Shown here piece after piece: positions 29,101 through 41,329 of a DNA stretch of 64,000 bases. Under the pieces are notes generated by a model that saw only the letters and a program-made list of their open reading frames with translations, searched no databases and was not told the DNA's origin. The stretch is from Pseudomonas sp. 21. GTDB lineage: Bacteria > Pseudomonadota > Gammaproteobacteria > Pseudomonadales > Pseudomonadaceae. Every line of letters begins with the position of its first letter. Positions within the stretch are counted from its first letter, which is position 1. The position numbers were made by a program, and so were the translations under genes. The stretch covers positions 273,887-337,886 of the forward strand of contig NZ_JYOA01000010.1 in assembly GCF_000955805.1 (NCBI RefSeq), read 5' to 3'.

Positions 29101-30099
29101 ATGCGGGTGGCGATGCGGATCGTGCAGGCACTTATCGCGCTGCTGGTGCTGGCGCTGCTGGTGGGTGGCTGGTGGTATGTGCCCGGTGAGCTGAAGCTGC
29201 AACCGGTGTTGACCGGCAGCAGCGAGGATGCCTCGGTGCGCCAGGGCGACCGGCGCCGCAGCTATGTCCTTTACGTGCCGCAGAAACTGGCCGAGCGGCC
29301 GGCGCTGCTGGTGGTCTTGCACAGCTCACAGAGCAACGGCGAGCGCATGCGCCGCGACAGCGGCTACCGCTTCGACGCCCTGGCCGATCGCGATGGCTTC
29401 CTGGTGCTCTATCCCGATGGTTTCGAAGGGCACTGGAACGACTGTCGGCGGGTTGCTTCCTACAGCGCGCGGCGCCTGAACATCGACGACGTCGGCTTCC
29501 TCTCGACGATGATCGAAAGCCTGCAGCGTGAGCGCGGCGTCGACCCCGCGCGGGTATTCGTCACCGGCTACTCCAATGGCGGGCAGATGGCGTTGCGCCT
29601 GGCCGCCGAGGCGCCGGAAAAGGTCGAAGGTGTCGCGGCCGTGGCTGCCAGCCTGCCGAGCACGGACAACGATGCCTGCCGTCCCGCCGAGCAGCCCAAG
29701 GCTGCGCTGTTGATGAATGGCACTCGGGACCCGATCAATCCCTATGCGGGTGGCCGGGTCACGCTGTTTGGCTTCGGGGATCGCGGCAACGTGCTGTCCG
29801 CCGAGGACTCTGCCCTCGCGCTGGCGCGGCGCAATGGCCAGGGCGGCGAACCGCAGGTAGACAAGCTGACCCAGCCTGGCCCGGTGTGGACGCAGCGTCA
29901 GCGCTGGGCTGCCGGCGACGGGCCGCCCGTGGAACTGGTGACGGTGTTCGGCGGCGGGCACCTTGTTTCGCAGCCGCTGTACCGGCCGCCGCGCCTGCTC
30001 GGCCGGGTCGACCCGCAGTTGGACGGGCCCGCTGAGATCTGGCGTTTCTTCAGTGAGTTGTCGCCTGGCGAGCCTCCACGCGTCGGGCCGCCGTTCTAG
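29101..30099 (+). CDS. PHB-depolymerase-like esterase (LpqC family), secreted
   Basis: A 332-residue alpha/beta hydrolase with an N-terminal hydrophobic signal or anchor (about residues 8-25). The nucleophile elbow GYSNGG has Ser158. A candidate Asp lies in MNGTRDPINPYAGG and a candidate His in FGGGHLVSQP, giving a triad as in poly(3-hydroxybutyrate) depolymerases and feruloyl esterases (CE1). The start at 29101 follows AAGGAGAGGC; the longer frame upstream adds a basic tract without homology. It could act on polyesters or acylated polysaccharides in the periplasm. Its end overlaps the convergent phosphoesterase gene by 4 nt. Confidence 0.83.
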   Translation: MRVAMRIVQALIALLVLALLVGGWWYVPGELKLQPVLTGSSEDASVRQGDRRRSYVLYVPQKLAERPALLVVLHSSQSNGERMRRDSGYRFDALADRDGFLVLYPDGFEGHWNDCRRVASYSARRLNIDDVGFLSTMIESLQRERGVDPARVFVTGYSNGGQMALRLAAEAPEKVEGVAAVAASLPSTDNDACRPAEQPKAALLMNGTRDPINPYAGGRVTLFGFGDRGNVLSAEDSALALARRNGQGGEPQVDKLTQPGPVWTQRQRWAAGDGPPVELVTVFGGGHLVSQPLYRPPRLLGRVDPQLDGPAEIWRFFSELSPGEPPRVGPPF

Positions 30100-30842
30100 A
30101 GTTCGATCACCCGACAGGGATCGAAACCGCTGTCTTCGCCGGGATAGGCGCCAGGGTTGGCGACGATCCGCGCCGCGCCGATGCGATAGTCCAGGCACTC
30201 GTGCACATGCCCGTGAATCCACAGGTCGCAGCGCCCGGCCAGGCCTTCCAGGTTCGAGGCGAAGGCCGGTGACAGGGCGTCGCCGACGTAGTGCGAGGGA
30301 ATCGAACGGTCGCTGGGCGCATGGTGCGTCACCACCACGGTCGGGCCGGCGAAGGGTTGATCCAGCTCCGCTGCCAGCCATTCGCAGCTGACACCGCAGA
30401 GTTCGCGACTCATCTGCGGGGTGAAGGGTTGGATGAAGTAATCCACCGTACTGAAATCGGGCATCAGCAACTGCGCCTGCTCGCAGGCCAGTTCGCAAGC
30501 GCGTTCGCCGTAGAGCTGGAAGTCCGTCCACAGCGTGGTGCCGAGGAAGCGCACGCCGTCGAGGATCACCGCATCCTTCTCGAGGAAGTGGATATCCAGC
30601 ACGCGGGCCAGGTTGCGCATGGCCTGGGTCAGTTCGGGCAGGTCGGAGTGGTAGAACTCGTGATTGCCGGCGACGTAGATGATTTCGCTGTCCGGAAATT
30701 CCTCGCGCGCCCAGTGCAGGCCTTGCAGGTGCTCGTGGATATCCCCCGCCAGCACGACAACATCCGCGGCGGCCTGCGGCAGTTCGCGGCGGCCGTTGGG
30801 AAAGTGTTCGTGGTGGAGGTCGGACAGAACTCGCAGGCGCAT
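30096..30842 (-). CDS. Calcineurin-like metallophosphoesterase
   Basis: A 248-residue enzyme with all five metal-binding blocks: SDLHHEH near the N-terminus, LAGDIHE, GNHEFYH, VTHHAPS and HGHVHE. It belongs to the calcineurin-like phosphodiesterase fold with two metals. The cellular substrate is unknown. I start at 30842 because the protein then opens with the first strand (MRLRVLSDLHH). An upstream in-frame ATG at 30908 would add 22 residues, and neither start has a clear Shine-Dalgarno sequence. Confidence 0.86.
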   Translation of the reverse strand: MRLRVLSDLHHEHFPNGRRELPQAAADVVVLAGDIHEHLQGLHWAREEFPDSEIIYVAGNHEFYHSDLPELTQAMRNLARVLDIHFLEKDAVILDGVRFLGTTLWTDFQLYGERACELACEQAQLLMPDFSTVDYFIQPFTPQMSRELCGVSCEWLAAELDQPFAGPTVVVTHHAPSDRSIPSHYVGDALSPAFASNLEGLAGRCDLWIHGHVHECLDYRIGAARIVANPGAYPGEDSGFDPCRVIEL

Positions 30843-31015
30843 GGCATTTAACTGGTCTGTGGGAACTCTCCGAGCATAACGAACGACAATGCTTTTGACA
30901 TGGGTCATGGCATCGCAGAGGGCTACTTAAAGCCCCGTCCGAAATTAAGGGATGATTCAGAAGAACCCTTCAGCTTCCGCTTGGGCCCGCGATTTCGGCG
31001 CCCCAAGGAGGACTC

Positions 31016-32320
31016 ATGAAACTCATCTGGATCGTACTTCTGGCCGTCGCGGCCACTTTTGGCCTAGCCCTGTTCATCGACCCGCCAGCGACGTTCGACA
31101 TCTGGGTTCTGCGCAAGCAGGCCATTCTCTTCAGCGGTGTCGCAGCCTTCGCGCTGATGTCGCTGATCATGCTGCTGGCGGTACGCCCGGTATGGCTGGA
31201 AAAACCCCTCGACGGCCTGGATCGCATGTACCGGGCGCACAAGTGGGCGGGCATCCTCGCCATTGTGCTGAGCCTGCTGCACTACCTGATGGAACTGGGC
31301 GGGCCGCTGCTTGCCGAGTTCATCGCCAAGCCGGCCAAGGGGCCGCGGGTGGAAACCTTCCTCGATGTGTTCCGCGGCTCGGCCAAGGACCTGGGCGAAT
31401 GGTCGGCCTGGCTGCTTGCGGCGATGCTGGTCATCACCCTCTGGCAGCGCTTCCCGTACCACCTCTGGCGCTACGTCCACAAAACCCTCGCGGTGGTCTA
31501 CCTGGTGCTCGCTTTCCACGGTGTGGTGCTGGCGCCGGCGGGGTACTGGACGCAGCCGATCGGCTGGCTGGTGGCGTTCTGCGCCGTTGTGGGCAGCCTC
31601 TGCGCGCTCTGGTCGCTTACCGGGCAGATCGGCCGCCGGCGCACCCATGAGGGCGTCGTGGTCGCGCTCGAGCGCCCTGGCGAGCGCATGCTGGAAGTGA
31701 CCTGCAAGCTGCAGGGGCGCTGGCAGCATCGCGCCGGGCAGTTCGCCTTCCTCACCTGTGATCGCCTGGAGGGGCAGCATCCCTTCACCCTTTCCAGCGG
31801 CGACCTGGGCAATGGCGAGGTGCGCTTCAGCATCAAGGCGCTCGGGGACTACACACAGCGCCTTCAGGATGCGCTGAAGGTCGGCGATCCGGTGAAGGTG
31901 GAAGGGCCCTACGGCCGCTTCGATTTCCGCCGCGACAAGGGCGAGCGGCAGGTGTGGGTCGCAGGTGGTATCGGCATCACGCCGTTCCTGGCCTGGCTCG
32001 AATCGCTACAGGCGCGGCCGGAGGACTGCCCGGAAGTGACGTTGCTGTATTGCGTGCGTTCACCGTCCGACGCCATCTACGCCGGCCGCCTGCGTGAGCT
32101 GTGCGCGAAGCTGCCGCGCATCGATCTGCGTGTGCATTACAGCGAAAGCGAGGGCTACCTGCAGGCGACTGACCTGGGCTTGCAACCCGGTGCGCAGGGG
32201 GGCTGGCCGAGCGTCTGGTTCTGCGGTCCGCAGGCGCTGGCCGAACTGCTGCGCCGTGACCTGCGCCGCCAGGGCATGCCGCGCAGCCACTTCCACCAGG
32301 AAGCCTTCCAGATGCGCTGA
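31016..32320 (+). CDS. Ferric-reductase-like transmembrane flavoprotein
   Basis: A 434-residue protein. Residues 1-220 hold about six spans, with histidines in RMYRAHKWAG, SLLHYLMEL, WRYVHKTL and LAFHGVVL suited to two b-type haems. The C-terminal half is a ferredoxin-NADP reductase-like unit: FAD-binding HPFTLSS, VEGPYGRF, and the NAD-binding GGIGITPFLAW and WFCGP. The architecture moves electrons from NAD(P)H through FAD and haem across the membrane, as in FRE/NOX-type reductases; the bacterial substrate may be ferric iron or oxygen. AAGGAGG precedes the ATG by 5 nt. Confidence 0.88.
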   Translation: MKLIWIVLLAVAATFGLALFIDPPATFDIWVLRKQAILFSGVAAFALMSLIMLLAVRPVWLEKPLDGLDRMYRAHKWAGILAIVLSLLHYLMELGGPLLAEFIAKPAKGPRVETFLDVFRGSAKDLGEWSAWLLAAMLVITLWQRFPYHLWRYVHKTLAVVYLVLAFHGVVLAPAGYWTQPIGWLVAFCAVVGSLCALWSLTGQIGRRRTHEGVVVALERPGERMLEVTCKLQGRWQHRAGQFAFLTCDRLEGQHPFTLSSGDLGNGEVRFSIKALGDYTQRLQDALKVGDPVKVEGPYGRFDFRRDKGERQVWVAGGIGITPFLAWLESLQARPEDCPEVTLLYCVRSPSDAIYAGRLRELCAKLPRIDLRVHYSESEGYLQATDLGLQPGAQGGWPSVWFCGPQALAELLRRDLRRQGMPRSHFHQEAFQMR

Positions 32321-32325
32321 GGCGC

Positions 32326-34131
<1,806 letters not shown>

Positions 34132-34141
34132 CTACCGGGTC

Positions 34142-35332
34142 TTACAGGCCGGCGGCGTCACGCAGGGCGGCGGCCTTGTCGGTGCGCTCCCAGGTGAAGG
34201 CGGTGAAGGTGTCGTCACCGTAGGTCATTTCGAACGGGTTGCGACCGAAGTGGCCGTAGGCCGCGGTCGGCTGGTACATCGGGTGCAGCAGGTCGAGCAT
34301 CTTGGTGATCGCGTACGGACGCAGGTCGAAGTGCTCGCGGACCAGCTGGATGATCTTGTCATCGCTGATCTTGCCGGTGCCGAAGGTGTTGATCGAGATG
34401 GAGGTCGGCTGGGCCACGCCGATGGCGTAGGACACCTGGATCTCGCAACGCTCGGCCAGGCCGGCGGCGACGATGTTCTTGGCCACGTAGCGGCCGGCGT
34501 AGGCCGCGGAACGGTCGACCTTGGACGGGTCCTTGCCGGAAAACGCGCCGCCGCCGTGACGGGCCATGCCGCCGTAGGAGTCGACGATGATCTTGCGGCC
34601 GGTCAGGCCGCAGTCGCCCACCGGGCCGCCAATCACGAAGTTGCCGGTCGGGTTGATGTGGAACTGGGTGTCCTTGTGCAGCAGCTCGGCCGGCAGCACC
34701 TGCTTGATGATCAGCTCCATCACGCCTTCGCGCAGGTCCTTGTAGCTGACTTCCGGGTTGTGCTGGGTGGACAGGACGATGGCGTCGATGCCGACGACCT
34801 TGCCGCCTTCGTAGTGGCAGGTGACCTGGGACTTGGCATCCGGACGCAGCCACGGCAGCAGGCCGGACTTGCGGGCCTCGGCCTGGCGCTCCACCAGACG
34901 GTGGGAGAAGCAGATCGGCGCCGGCATCAGCACGTCGGTTTCGTTGCTGGCATAGCCGAACATCAGGCCCTGGTCGCCAGCGCCCTGGTCTTCCGGCTTG
35001 GCGCGGTCGACGCCCTGGTTGATGTCCACCGACTGCTTGCCGATGATGTTCAGCACGCCGCAGGTGGCGCCGTCGAAGCCGACGTCGGAACTGTTGTAGC
35101 CGATGTCGATGATGACCTTGCGCACCAGCTCTTCCAGGTCGACCCAAGCGGAGGTGGTGACTTCACCGGCGATGATCGCGACACCGGTCTTCACCAGGGT
35201 TTCGCAGGCCACGCGGGCGTATTTGTCCTTGGCGATGATGGCATCGAGGACCGCGTCGGAAATCTGGTCCGCGATCTTGTCCGGATGGCCTTCGGAGACG
35301 GATTCGGAGGTGAAAACTGAGTATTCGCTCAT
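34142..35332 (-). CDS. metK: S-adenosylmethionine synthetase
   Basis: MetK makes SAM from methionine and ATP. The 396-residue protein is complete, with [14 protein letters not shown] (ATP/methionine site), the [12 protein letters not shown] signature and the [18 protein letters not shown]-loop-like motif. It lies 17 nt downstream of the ArsR-methyltransferase fusion gene, with AGGAA before its ATG, so both are probably cotranscribed. A terminator follows. Together with metF and ahcY it places much of the activated-methyl cycle in this window. Confidence 0.97.
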   Translation of the reverse strand: MSEYSVFTSESVSEGHPDKIADQISDAVLDAIIAKDKYARVACETLVKTGVAIIAGEVTTSAWVDLEELVRKVIIDIGYNSSDVGFDGATCGVLNIIGKQSVDINQGVDRAKPEDQGAGDQGLMFGYASNETDVLMPAPICFSHRLVERQAEARKSGLLPWLRPDAKSQVTCHYEGGKVVGIDAIVLSTQHNPEVSYKDLREGVMELIIKQVLPAELLHKDTQFHINPTGNFVIGGPVGDCGLTGRKIIVDSYGGMARHGGGAFSGKDPSKVDRSAAYAGRYVAKNIVAAGLAERCEIQVSYAIGVAQPTSISINTFGTGKISDDKIIQLVREHFDLRPYAITKMLDLLHPMYQPTAAYGHFGRNPFEMTYGDDTFTAFTWERTDKAAALRDAAGL

Positions 35333-35349
35333 CTAACGGTTCCTATCAT

Positions 35350-36351
35350 TTACCGGTGGGTGAGGACGCTTCGCGAATCCGGTTTGGCAAAGTGCCGCAC
35401 CTGGATCTGAAAGCCATTGCGTAAACCGATGTACACACTTTCGCCGGACGCGAGCCCGGCGGCGTCGGCCCAACGGGCCAGGTCTTCCTGTTCGAACCCC
35501 AGCCAGAGATCACCACAGGCCTCGCGGGCCCAGCTCTGGTCGTGGCTGCAGAGTTCGGTCACCAGCAGGCTGCCACCGGGTTTCACCAGGTGCGCCAGCT
35601 GCTTCACGGCCTCCGCCGGTGCGGCGAAGTGATGCAGCACCATGTTCAGCACCACGCAGTCCGCCGCGTCGTCGACGTCCTGCAGGGCGTCGCCCAGCCG
35701 CAGCCGGACGTTGTTCAAACCATCGCTGGCGCAACGTTGCCGCGCCATTTCAAGCATCGTCTCGCTGTTGTCCAGCGCCGTGACCTGATCGAAACGCCGG
35801 GCCAGCTCGGGGAGAAACCCGCCGTCGCCGGGGCCGACTTCCAGCGCCGTGGCGCCGGCGGCGAAGCTCAGTGCATCGAGCAACGCCAGTACGCTTTCGC
35901 GGTATTGCGGCAGTCCTGCGATCAGGTCCTGGGTCGCCTGGAACTTCTCCGCACTACGGGCGAAGTAGTCGCGGCTCACGGCGGCACGTTGGGCATGTAC
36001 GCCATCGACCCGGGCGCTGACGTCATCGGCCAGTGCCAGTTCATCCACTTCTTCGAGCAGCGCCCCGTGCAGCGTGCCGCCCAGGCTTTCGCCCTGGGGC
36101 AGGGCGCGGCGATAGAAGATCGCGTTGCCTTCGCGACGGGTGGCGACCAGGCCGGCCTGGGCCAGCACCTTCAGGTGATGGCTCATGCCCGACTGGCGCA
36201 CGCCGAAGATATGCGCCAGCTCCAGTACGCCGAACGAATCGTTGGCCAGCACCCGCAGGACGTTCAGCCGCAGCGGGTCGCCGCCGGCCTTGCACAGGGC
36301 AGCCAGCTGGTCGCAATCGTCGTGGCGGATTTCGGGCAGGCGCAGACTCAT
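35350..36351 (-). CDS. ArsR-type regulator fused to SAM-dependent methyltransferase domain (SahR-like)
   Basis: A 333-residue fusion. The N-terminal ~90 residues are an ArsR winged helix ([20 protein letters not shown], recognition helix [13 protein letters not shown]). From about residue 140 a class I methyltransferase fold follows, with the SAM-binding [16 protein letters not shown] and later [10 protein letters not shown]. ArsR proteins normally repress. The fused domain can sense SAM or SAH, as described for SahR, a methionine-metabolism regulator in Proteobacteria. Position directly before metK and a perfect palindrome 45 nt upstream of its start support autoregulation and control of metK. 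Catalytic activity of the domain is undetermined. Confidence 0.85.
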   Translation of the reverse strand: MSLRLPEIRHDDCDQLAALCKAGGDPLRLNVLRVLANDSFGVLELAHIFGVRQSGMSHHLKVLAQAGLVATRREGNAIFYRRALPQGESLGGTLHGALLEEVDELALADDVSARVDGVHAQRAAVSRDYFARSAEKFQATQDLIAGLPQYRESVLALLDALSFAAGATALEVGPGDGGFLPELARRFDQVTALDNSETMLEMARQRCASDGLNNVRLRLGDALQDVDDAADCVVLNMVLHHFAAPAEAVKQLAHLVKPGGSLLVTELCSHDQSWAREACGDLWLGFEQEDLARWADAAGLASGESVYIGLRNGFQIQVRHFAKPDSRSVLTHR

Positions 36352-36395
36352 GGGTTGCGCAGTCTAGTCATGGCATTCGGGGTGGGCAAGGGCTG

Positions 36396-36413
36396 TATCA
36401 AAAAGTTTTGATA
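36396..36413. promoter_or_regulatory. Perfect 8-2-8 palindrome, candidate operator for the ArsR-type regulator
   Basis: TATCAAAA, AG, TTTTGATA. It lies 45-62 bp upstream of the ArsR-methyltransferase start, in the divergent region shared with tkt. A further half-like TTTTTGATC occurs around 36430-36438. Size and symmetry suit a dimeric ArsR repressor. Confidence 0.65.
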
Positions 36414-36575
36414 TTGCCGGATGAGTGGTTTTTGATCAGTTCGTGGCGTCAAACCGGTGCCCTGTGTCAGGCATCTGCCGATCTGTCATTGCCCCGCGGT
36501 GCCCGGCTGGGCGAAAATACCGGCCTTTTTTCATTCCCTTCGATCTTTCGAAGCAGCCCCGCAGGAGATTCAGCG

Positions 36576-38573
36576 ATGCCCAGCCGTCGTGAGCGAGCCA
36601 ACGCCATCCGCGCACTGAGCATGGATGCCGTGCAGAAAGCCAACAGCGGCCATCCTGGCGCCCCCATGGGCATGGCGGATATCGCCGAAGTCCTTTGGCG
36701 CGACTACCTCAAGCACAACCCGAGCAACCCGCAGTGGGCTGACCGTGACCGCTTCGTGCTGTCCAACGGGCACGGCTCGATGCTGATCTACTCGTTGCTG
36801 CACCTCACCGGGTACGACGTCACCGTCGATGACCTGAAGAACTTCCGCCAGATGCACTCGCGCACCCCGGGCCACCCGGAGTACGGCTACACCGCCGGCG
36901 TCGAGACCACCACCGGCCCGCTGGGCCAGGGCATCGCCAACGCCGTGGGCATGGCGCTGGCCGAGAAGGTGCTGGCCGCACAGTTCAACCGCGACGGCCA
37001 CAGCATCGTCGACCACTACACCTACGCCTTCCTGGGCGACGGCTGCATGATGGAGGGCATCTCCCATGAAGTCGCCTCGCTGGCCGGCACCCTGCGCCTG
37101 AACAAGCTGGTCGCCTTCTACGACGACAACGGCATCTCCATCGATGGCGAAGTCCACGGCTGGTTCACCGACGACACCCCCAAGCGCTTCGAAGCCTATG
37201 GCTGGCAGGTGATCCGCAATGTCGACGGGCATGACGCCGACGAGATCAAGACCGCCATCGACACCGCCCGCAAGAGCGACGCGCCGACCCTGATCTGCTG
37301 CAAGACCATCATCGGCTTCGGCTCGCCGAACAAGCAGGGCAAGGAAGAAAGCCACGGCGCCGCCCTGGGCGTCGACGAAGTGGCCGCCACCCGCGCCGCG
37401 CTGGGCTGGAACCACGCCCCGTTCGAGATTCCGGCAGACATCTACGCCGAGTGGAGCGCCAAGGATAACGGCGCCACCCGCGAAGCCGAATGGAACAAGC
37501 GTTTCGCTGCCTACCAGGCCGCGCACCCGGAACTGGCCGCCGAGTTCGAACGCCGTGTTGCCGGTGAACTTCCGGCCGACTTCGCCGAGAAGGCCGCCGC
37601 CTACGTCGCCGACGTTGCCCTGAAAGGCGAGACCATCGCCAGCCGCAAGGCCAGCCAGAACGCCCTGAACGCCTTCGGCCCGCTGCTGCCGGAACTGCTG
37701 GGCGGCTCCGCCGACCTCGCCGGCTCCAACCTGACCCTGTGGAAGGGCTGCAAGGGCGTGAGCGCCGACGACGCCAACGGCAACTACCTGTTCTACGGCG
37801 TGCGCGAGTTCGGCATGAGCGCCATCATGAACGGCGTGGCCCTGCACGGCGGCTTCATCCCCTACGGCGCGACCTTCCTGATCTTCATGGAATACGCCCG
37901 CAACGCAGTGCGCATGTCCGCCCTGATGAAGCAGCGCGTGCTGTACGTGTTCACCCACGACTCCATCGGTCTGGGCGAAGACGGCCCGACCCACCAGCCG
38001 ATCGAGCAGCTGGCCAGCCTGCGCCTGACCCCGAACCTGGACACCTGGCGCCCGGCCGATGCCGTGGAATCCGCGGTGGCCTGGAAGTACGCCATCGAGC
38101 GCGCCGACGGCCCGTCCGCGCTGATCTTCAGCCGCCAGAACCTGCCGCACCAGCCGCGCGACGCCGCCCAGCTGGCCGACGTGGCCCGTGGCGCCTACGT
38201 GCTGAAGGACTGCGACGGCGAGCCGGAACTGATCCTGATCGCCACCGGCTCCGAAGTCGGCCTGGCCGTGCAGGCGTTCGACAAGCTCAGCGCCGAAGGC
38301 CGCAAGGTGCGCGTGGTCTCCATGCCGTCCACCAGCGTCTTCGACCAGCAGGACGCCGGCTACAAGCAGGCCGTGCTGCCGGTACAGGTTGGCGCGCGCA
38401 TCGCCATCGAAGCTGCCCACGCCGACTACTGGTACAAGTACGTCGGCCTGGAAGGCCGCGTCATCGGCATGACCACCTTCGGTGAGTCGGCCCCGGCCCC
38501 GGCGCTGTTCGAGCACTTCGGCTTCACCGTCGAGAACGTGCTGGAAATCGCCGCCGAGCTGCTCGAAGCCTGA
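36576..38573 (+). CDS. tkt: Transketolase
   Basis: The 665-residue thiamine-diphosphate enzyme exchanges two-carbon units in the pentose phosphate pathway. It has the N-terminal [12 protein letters not shown], the TPP-binding GDGCMMEG starting at Gly154, and the pyrimidine-domain [14 protein letters not shown]. The start at 36576 follows CAGGAG; the longer upstream frame covers the intergenic region and shows no homology. It heads a sugar-phosphate series with epd, pgk and fba, though a REP pair separates it from epd. Confidence 0.96.
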   Translation: MPSRRERANAIRALSMDAVQKANSGHPGAPMGMADIAEVLWRDYLKHNPSNPQWADRDRFVLSNGHGSMLIYSLLHLTGYDVTVDDLKNFRQMHSRTPGHPEYGYTAGVETTTGPLGQGIANAVGMALAEKVLAAQFNRDGHSIVDHYTYAFLGDGCMMEGISHEVASLAGTLRLNKLVAFYDDNGISIDGEVHGWFTDDTPKRFEAYGWQVIRNVDGHDADEIKTAIDTARKSDAPTLICCKTIIGFGSPNKQGKEESHGAALGVDEVAATRAALGWNHAPFEIPADIYAEWSAKDNGATREAEWNKRFAAYQAAHPELAAEFERRVAGELPADFAEKAAAYVADVALKGETIASRKASQNALNAFGPLLPELLGGSADLAGSNLTLWKGCKGVSADDANGNYLFYGVREFGMSAIMNGVALHGGFIPYGATFLIFMEYARNAVRMSALMKQRVLYVFTHDSIGLGEDGPTHQPIEQLASLRLTPNLDTWRPADAVESAVAWKYAIERADGPSALIFSRQNLPHQPRDAAQLADVARGAYVLKDCDGEPELILIATGSEVGLAVQAFDKLSAEGRKVRVVSMPSTSVFDQQDAGYKQAVLPVQVGARIAIEAAHADYWYKYVGLEGRVIGMTTFGESAPAPALFEHFGFTVENVLEIAAELLEA

Positions 38574-38586
38574 TCGAGGCTTCATT

Positions 38587-38644
38587 GTAGGAGCGAGCTT
38601 GCTCGCGAACCGCTTCGCTTGACTCACGGGCAAGCTTGCTCCTA
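38587..38644. repeat. REP pair between tkt and epd
   Basis: GTAGGAGCGAGCTTGCTCGC-type palindrome (38587-38610) and an inverted second arm (38630-38644) with one mismatch. The second arm ends only 22 nt before the epd start, so it would lie in the epd leader. Confidence 0.85.
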
Positions 38645-38666
38645 TGAAGATCACCAAGGGATAACA

Positions 38667-39713
38667 ATGTCCAAGCGCCCTTACCGAGTTGCCCTCAACG
38701 GCTACGGCCGTATCGGCCGCTGCGTGTTCCGTGCCCTGCACGAGCGCGGCGCCAAGGCCGGCTTTTCCATCGTCGCGCTGAACGACCTGGCGGACCTGGC
38801 CAGCCTGGAATACCTGACCCGCTTCGACTCCACCCACGGCCGCTTCCCCGGCGAGGTGAGCGTGGCAGACGGTTGCCTGCATGTGGGCGGTGACTGCGTG
38901 AAGGTGTTCCGCGAGGCCGAGCCCGAGGCTATCGACTGGCGCGCCCTGGATGTCGACCTGGTGCTGGAATGCTCGGGCGTCTACAACACCCGCGCCGATG
39001 GCGAGCGCTTCCTCGCGGCCGGCGCGCCGCGCGTATTGTTCTCCCAGCCGATGGCCAGCGAGGCGGACATCGACGCCACCGTGGTTTTCGGCATCAACCA
39101 GCAGGGTCTCTCCGGCGCCGAAACACTGGTGTCCAACGCCTCCTGCACCACCAACTGCAGCGTGCCGCTGCTCAAGTTGCTGAACGAGGCGGTGGGCATC
39201 GAGTACGTCTCGATCACCACCATCCACTCGGCGATGAACGACCAGCCGGTGATCGACGCCTACCACCACGAAGACCTGCGCCGCACGCGCTCGGCCTTCC
39301 AGTCGGTGATCCCGGTGTCCACGGGGCTGGCGCGCGGCATCGAGCGCCTGCTGCCGGAACTCGCCGGGCGAATCCAGGCCAAAGCCATTCGGGTGCCGAC
39401 GGTGAACGTCTCGGCCCTGGACATCACCCTGCAGGTCTCCCGCGATACGTCCGCCGAGGAGATCAACCGCGTGCTGCGCCAGGCCGCCACCGAAGGCCCG
39501 CTGAAAGGCCTGCTGGCGTACACCGAGCTGCCCCACGCCAGCTGCGACTTCAATCATGACCCGCACTCGGCCATCGTCGATGGCAGCCAGACCCGCGTTT
39601 CCGGCCCCCGCCTGGTGAACGTGCTGGCCTGGTTCGACAACGAGTGGGGGTTCGCCAACCGCATGCTCGACACCGCAGGGCACTTCCTGCACGTCGCCGC
39701 TACTGAACGTTAA
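38667..39713 (+). CDS. epd: D-erythrose-4-phosphate dehydrogenase
   Basis: A 348-residue GAPDH-family enzyme. It has the NAD-binding [14 protein letters not shown], the catalytic Cys160 in SNASCTTN and the C-terminal NEWGFANRM. Epd oxidises erythrose-4-phosphate to 4-phosphoerythronate, the first step toward pyridoxal phosphate by the deoxyxylulose-independent branch. The gene order tkt-epd-pgk distinguishes it from glycolytic GAPDH. The start at 38667 follows AAGGGAT; 16 additional upstream codons belong to the REP region. Confidence 0.93.
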   Translation: MSKRPYRVALNGYGRIGRCVFRALHERGAKAGFSIVALNDLADLASLEYLTRFDSTHGRFPGEVSVADGCLHVGGDCVKVFREAEPEAIDWRALDVDLVLECSGVYNTRADGERFLAAGAPRVLFSQPMASEADIDATVVFGINQQGLSGAETLVSNASCTTNCSVPLLKLLNEAVGIEYVSITTIHSAMNDQPVIDAYHHEDLRRTRSAFQSVIPVSTGLARGIERLLPELAGRIQAKAIRVPTVNVSALDITLQVSRDTSAEEINRVLRQAATEGPLKGLLAYTELPHASCDFNHDPHSAIVDGSQTRVSGPRLVNVLAWFDNEWGFANRMLDTAGHFLHVAATER

Positions 39714-39741
39714 TCAAACAGCCCCTACAGGACTGACTGTC

Positions 39742-40905
39742 ATGACCGTGTTGAAGATGACCGACCTCGACCTCCAAGGTAAGCGCGTACTGATCCGCGA
39801 AGACCTCAACGTTCCGGTGAAGGACGGTGTGGTCAAGAGCGACGCGCGCATCCTGGCCTCGCTGCCGACCATCAAGCTGGCTCTGGAGAAGGGCGCGGCG
39901 GTGATGGTCTGCTCGCACCTGGGCCGCCCGACCGAAGGCGAATTCTCCGAAGAGAACAGCCTGCAGCCGGTCGCCGACTACCTGTCCAAGGCCCTGGGCC
40001 GCGCTGTGCCGCTGGTCAAGGACTACCTGGGCGGCGTCGAAGTGAAGCCGGGTGAAGTCGTGCTGTTCGAGAACGTGCGCTTCAACAAGGGCGAGAAGAA
40101 GAACGCCGACGAGCTGGCCCAGCAGTACGCCGCCCTGTGCGACGTGTTCGTCATGGACGCCTTCGGCACCGCCCACCGCGCCGAGGGTTCCACCCACGGC
40201 GTAGCCAAGTTCGCCAAGGTGGCCGCCGCCGGCCCGCTGCTGGCCGCCGAGCTGGAAGCCCTGGGCAAGGCCCTGGGCAACCCCGCGCGCCCGATGGCCG
40301 CCATCGTCGCCGGCTCCAAGGTGTCCACCAAGCTCGACGTGCTGAACAGCCTGGCGCTGATCTGCGACCAACTGATCGTCGGTGGCGGCATCGCCAACAC
40401 CTTCCTCGCCGCGGCGGGCCACAAGGTCGGCAAGTCGCTGTACGAGGCCGACCTGGTCGAGACCGCCAAGGCCATCGCCGCCAAGGTCAGCGTTCCGCTG
40501 CCGGTGGACGTCGTGGTTGCCAAGGAGTTCGCCGAGACCGCCGTCGCCACCGTCAAGGACATCGCTGACGTGGCCGACGACGACATGATCCTGGACATCG
40601 GTCCAAAGACCGCCGCCCAGTTCGCCGAGCTGCTGAAGACCTCCAAGACCATCCTGTGGAACGGTCCGGTCGGCGTGTTCGAGTTCGACCAGTTCGGCGA
40701 AGGCACCAAGACCCTGGCCAAGGCCATCGCCGAAGGCAGCGCCTTCAGCATCGCCGGCGGTGGCGACACCCTGGCGGCGATCGACAAGTACGGCATCGGC
40801 GAGCAGATCTCCTACATTTCCACCGGTGGTGGCGCCTTCCTCGAGTTCGTCGAGGGCAAGGTCCTGCCGGCCGTGGAAGTGCTGGAACAGCGCGCCACGG
40901 CTTGA
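39742..40905 (+). CDS. pgk: Phosphoglycerate kinase
   Basis: The 387-residue enzyme interconverts 1,3-bisphosphoglycerate and 3-phosphoglycerate with ADP/ATP. It shows the N-domain [12 protein letters not shown] and HLGRPTEG, and the C-domain GGGDTLAAI phosphate-binding turn. Full length; 28 nt after epd. Confidence 0.97.
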   Translation: MTVLKMTDLDLQGKRVLIREDLNVPVKDGVVKSDARILASLPTIKLALEKGAAVMVCSHLGRPTEGEFSEENSLQPVADYLSKALGRAVPLVKDYLGGVEVKPGEVVLFENVRFNKGEKKNADELAQQYAALCDVFVMDAFGTAHRAEGSTHGVAKFAKVAAAGPLLAAELEALGKALGNPARPMAAIVAGSKVSTKLDVLNSLALICDQLIVGGGIANTFLAAAGHKVGKSLYEADLVETAKAIAAKVSVPLPVDVVVAKEFAETAVATVKDIADVADDDMILDIGPKTAAQFAELLKTSKTILWNGPVGVFEFDQFGEGTKTLAKAIAEGSAFSIAGGGDTLAAIDKYGIGEQISYISTGGGAFLEFVEGKVLPAVEVLEQRATA

Positions 40906-40992
40906 GCCGGCGCGCTGCCGGGGCGACAGTAAAGCAAACCTCTGCGGCATCCTCGGGTCACAAGCCTTGTACGGATGCCAAGGAGAACGGTC

Positions 40993-41187
40993 ATGCGAGC
41001 TGTCACCCCTTTGCTGTCGTTTTGCCTCGTGCTGGTCGGCTGTGCCGGAAGCGGTGGAGCCCCCAGTACCTGTGAAGTGATGAGCCCGCCCTCGGTCATG
41101 GTGCCTTCGGACCAGAACCGCGAACGGGTGGAGAGCCAGAGCAGCGGCGATCCGACGCCCGACCAGAAGCCGGTGGATTGCCCCTGA
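40993..41187 (+). CDS. Small lipoprotein of unknown function
   Basis: A 64-residue product with a lipobox ending at Cys17 (VLVGC). AGGAG sits seven nt before the ATG, which decides this start. The mature ~47 residues are Pro/Ser-rich with two further cysteines (STCEVM and the C-terminal DCP) that could pair. No known family is recognised. It lies between pgk and fba in the same direction, as an equivalent short gene does in P. aeruginosa as I remember. Confidence 0.72.
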   Translation: MRAVTPLLSFCLVLVGCAGSGGAPSTCEVMSPPSVMVPSDQNRERVESQSSGDPTPDQKPVDCP

Positions 41188-41329
41188 GGCAAAGCCCTGG
41201 TGGCCGGGATCACGATCTGACAGTGCCGCCCGCGCCCCGGCGCAGGCGGTACTGGCGTTCCTGCGGCGGGACGGGCAATCTGGTGCATTGGATATCCGGC
41301 GGCGCGTCCGCCCGAAGGAGAGTCGCCCG

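Noticed and set aside
36570..39692. A 1040-codon minus-strand frame opposite tkt and epd
   Set aside because: Same shadow effect; it crosses two unrelated genes and the REP pair and has no domain content.
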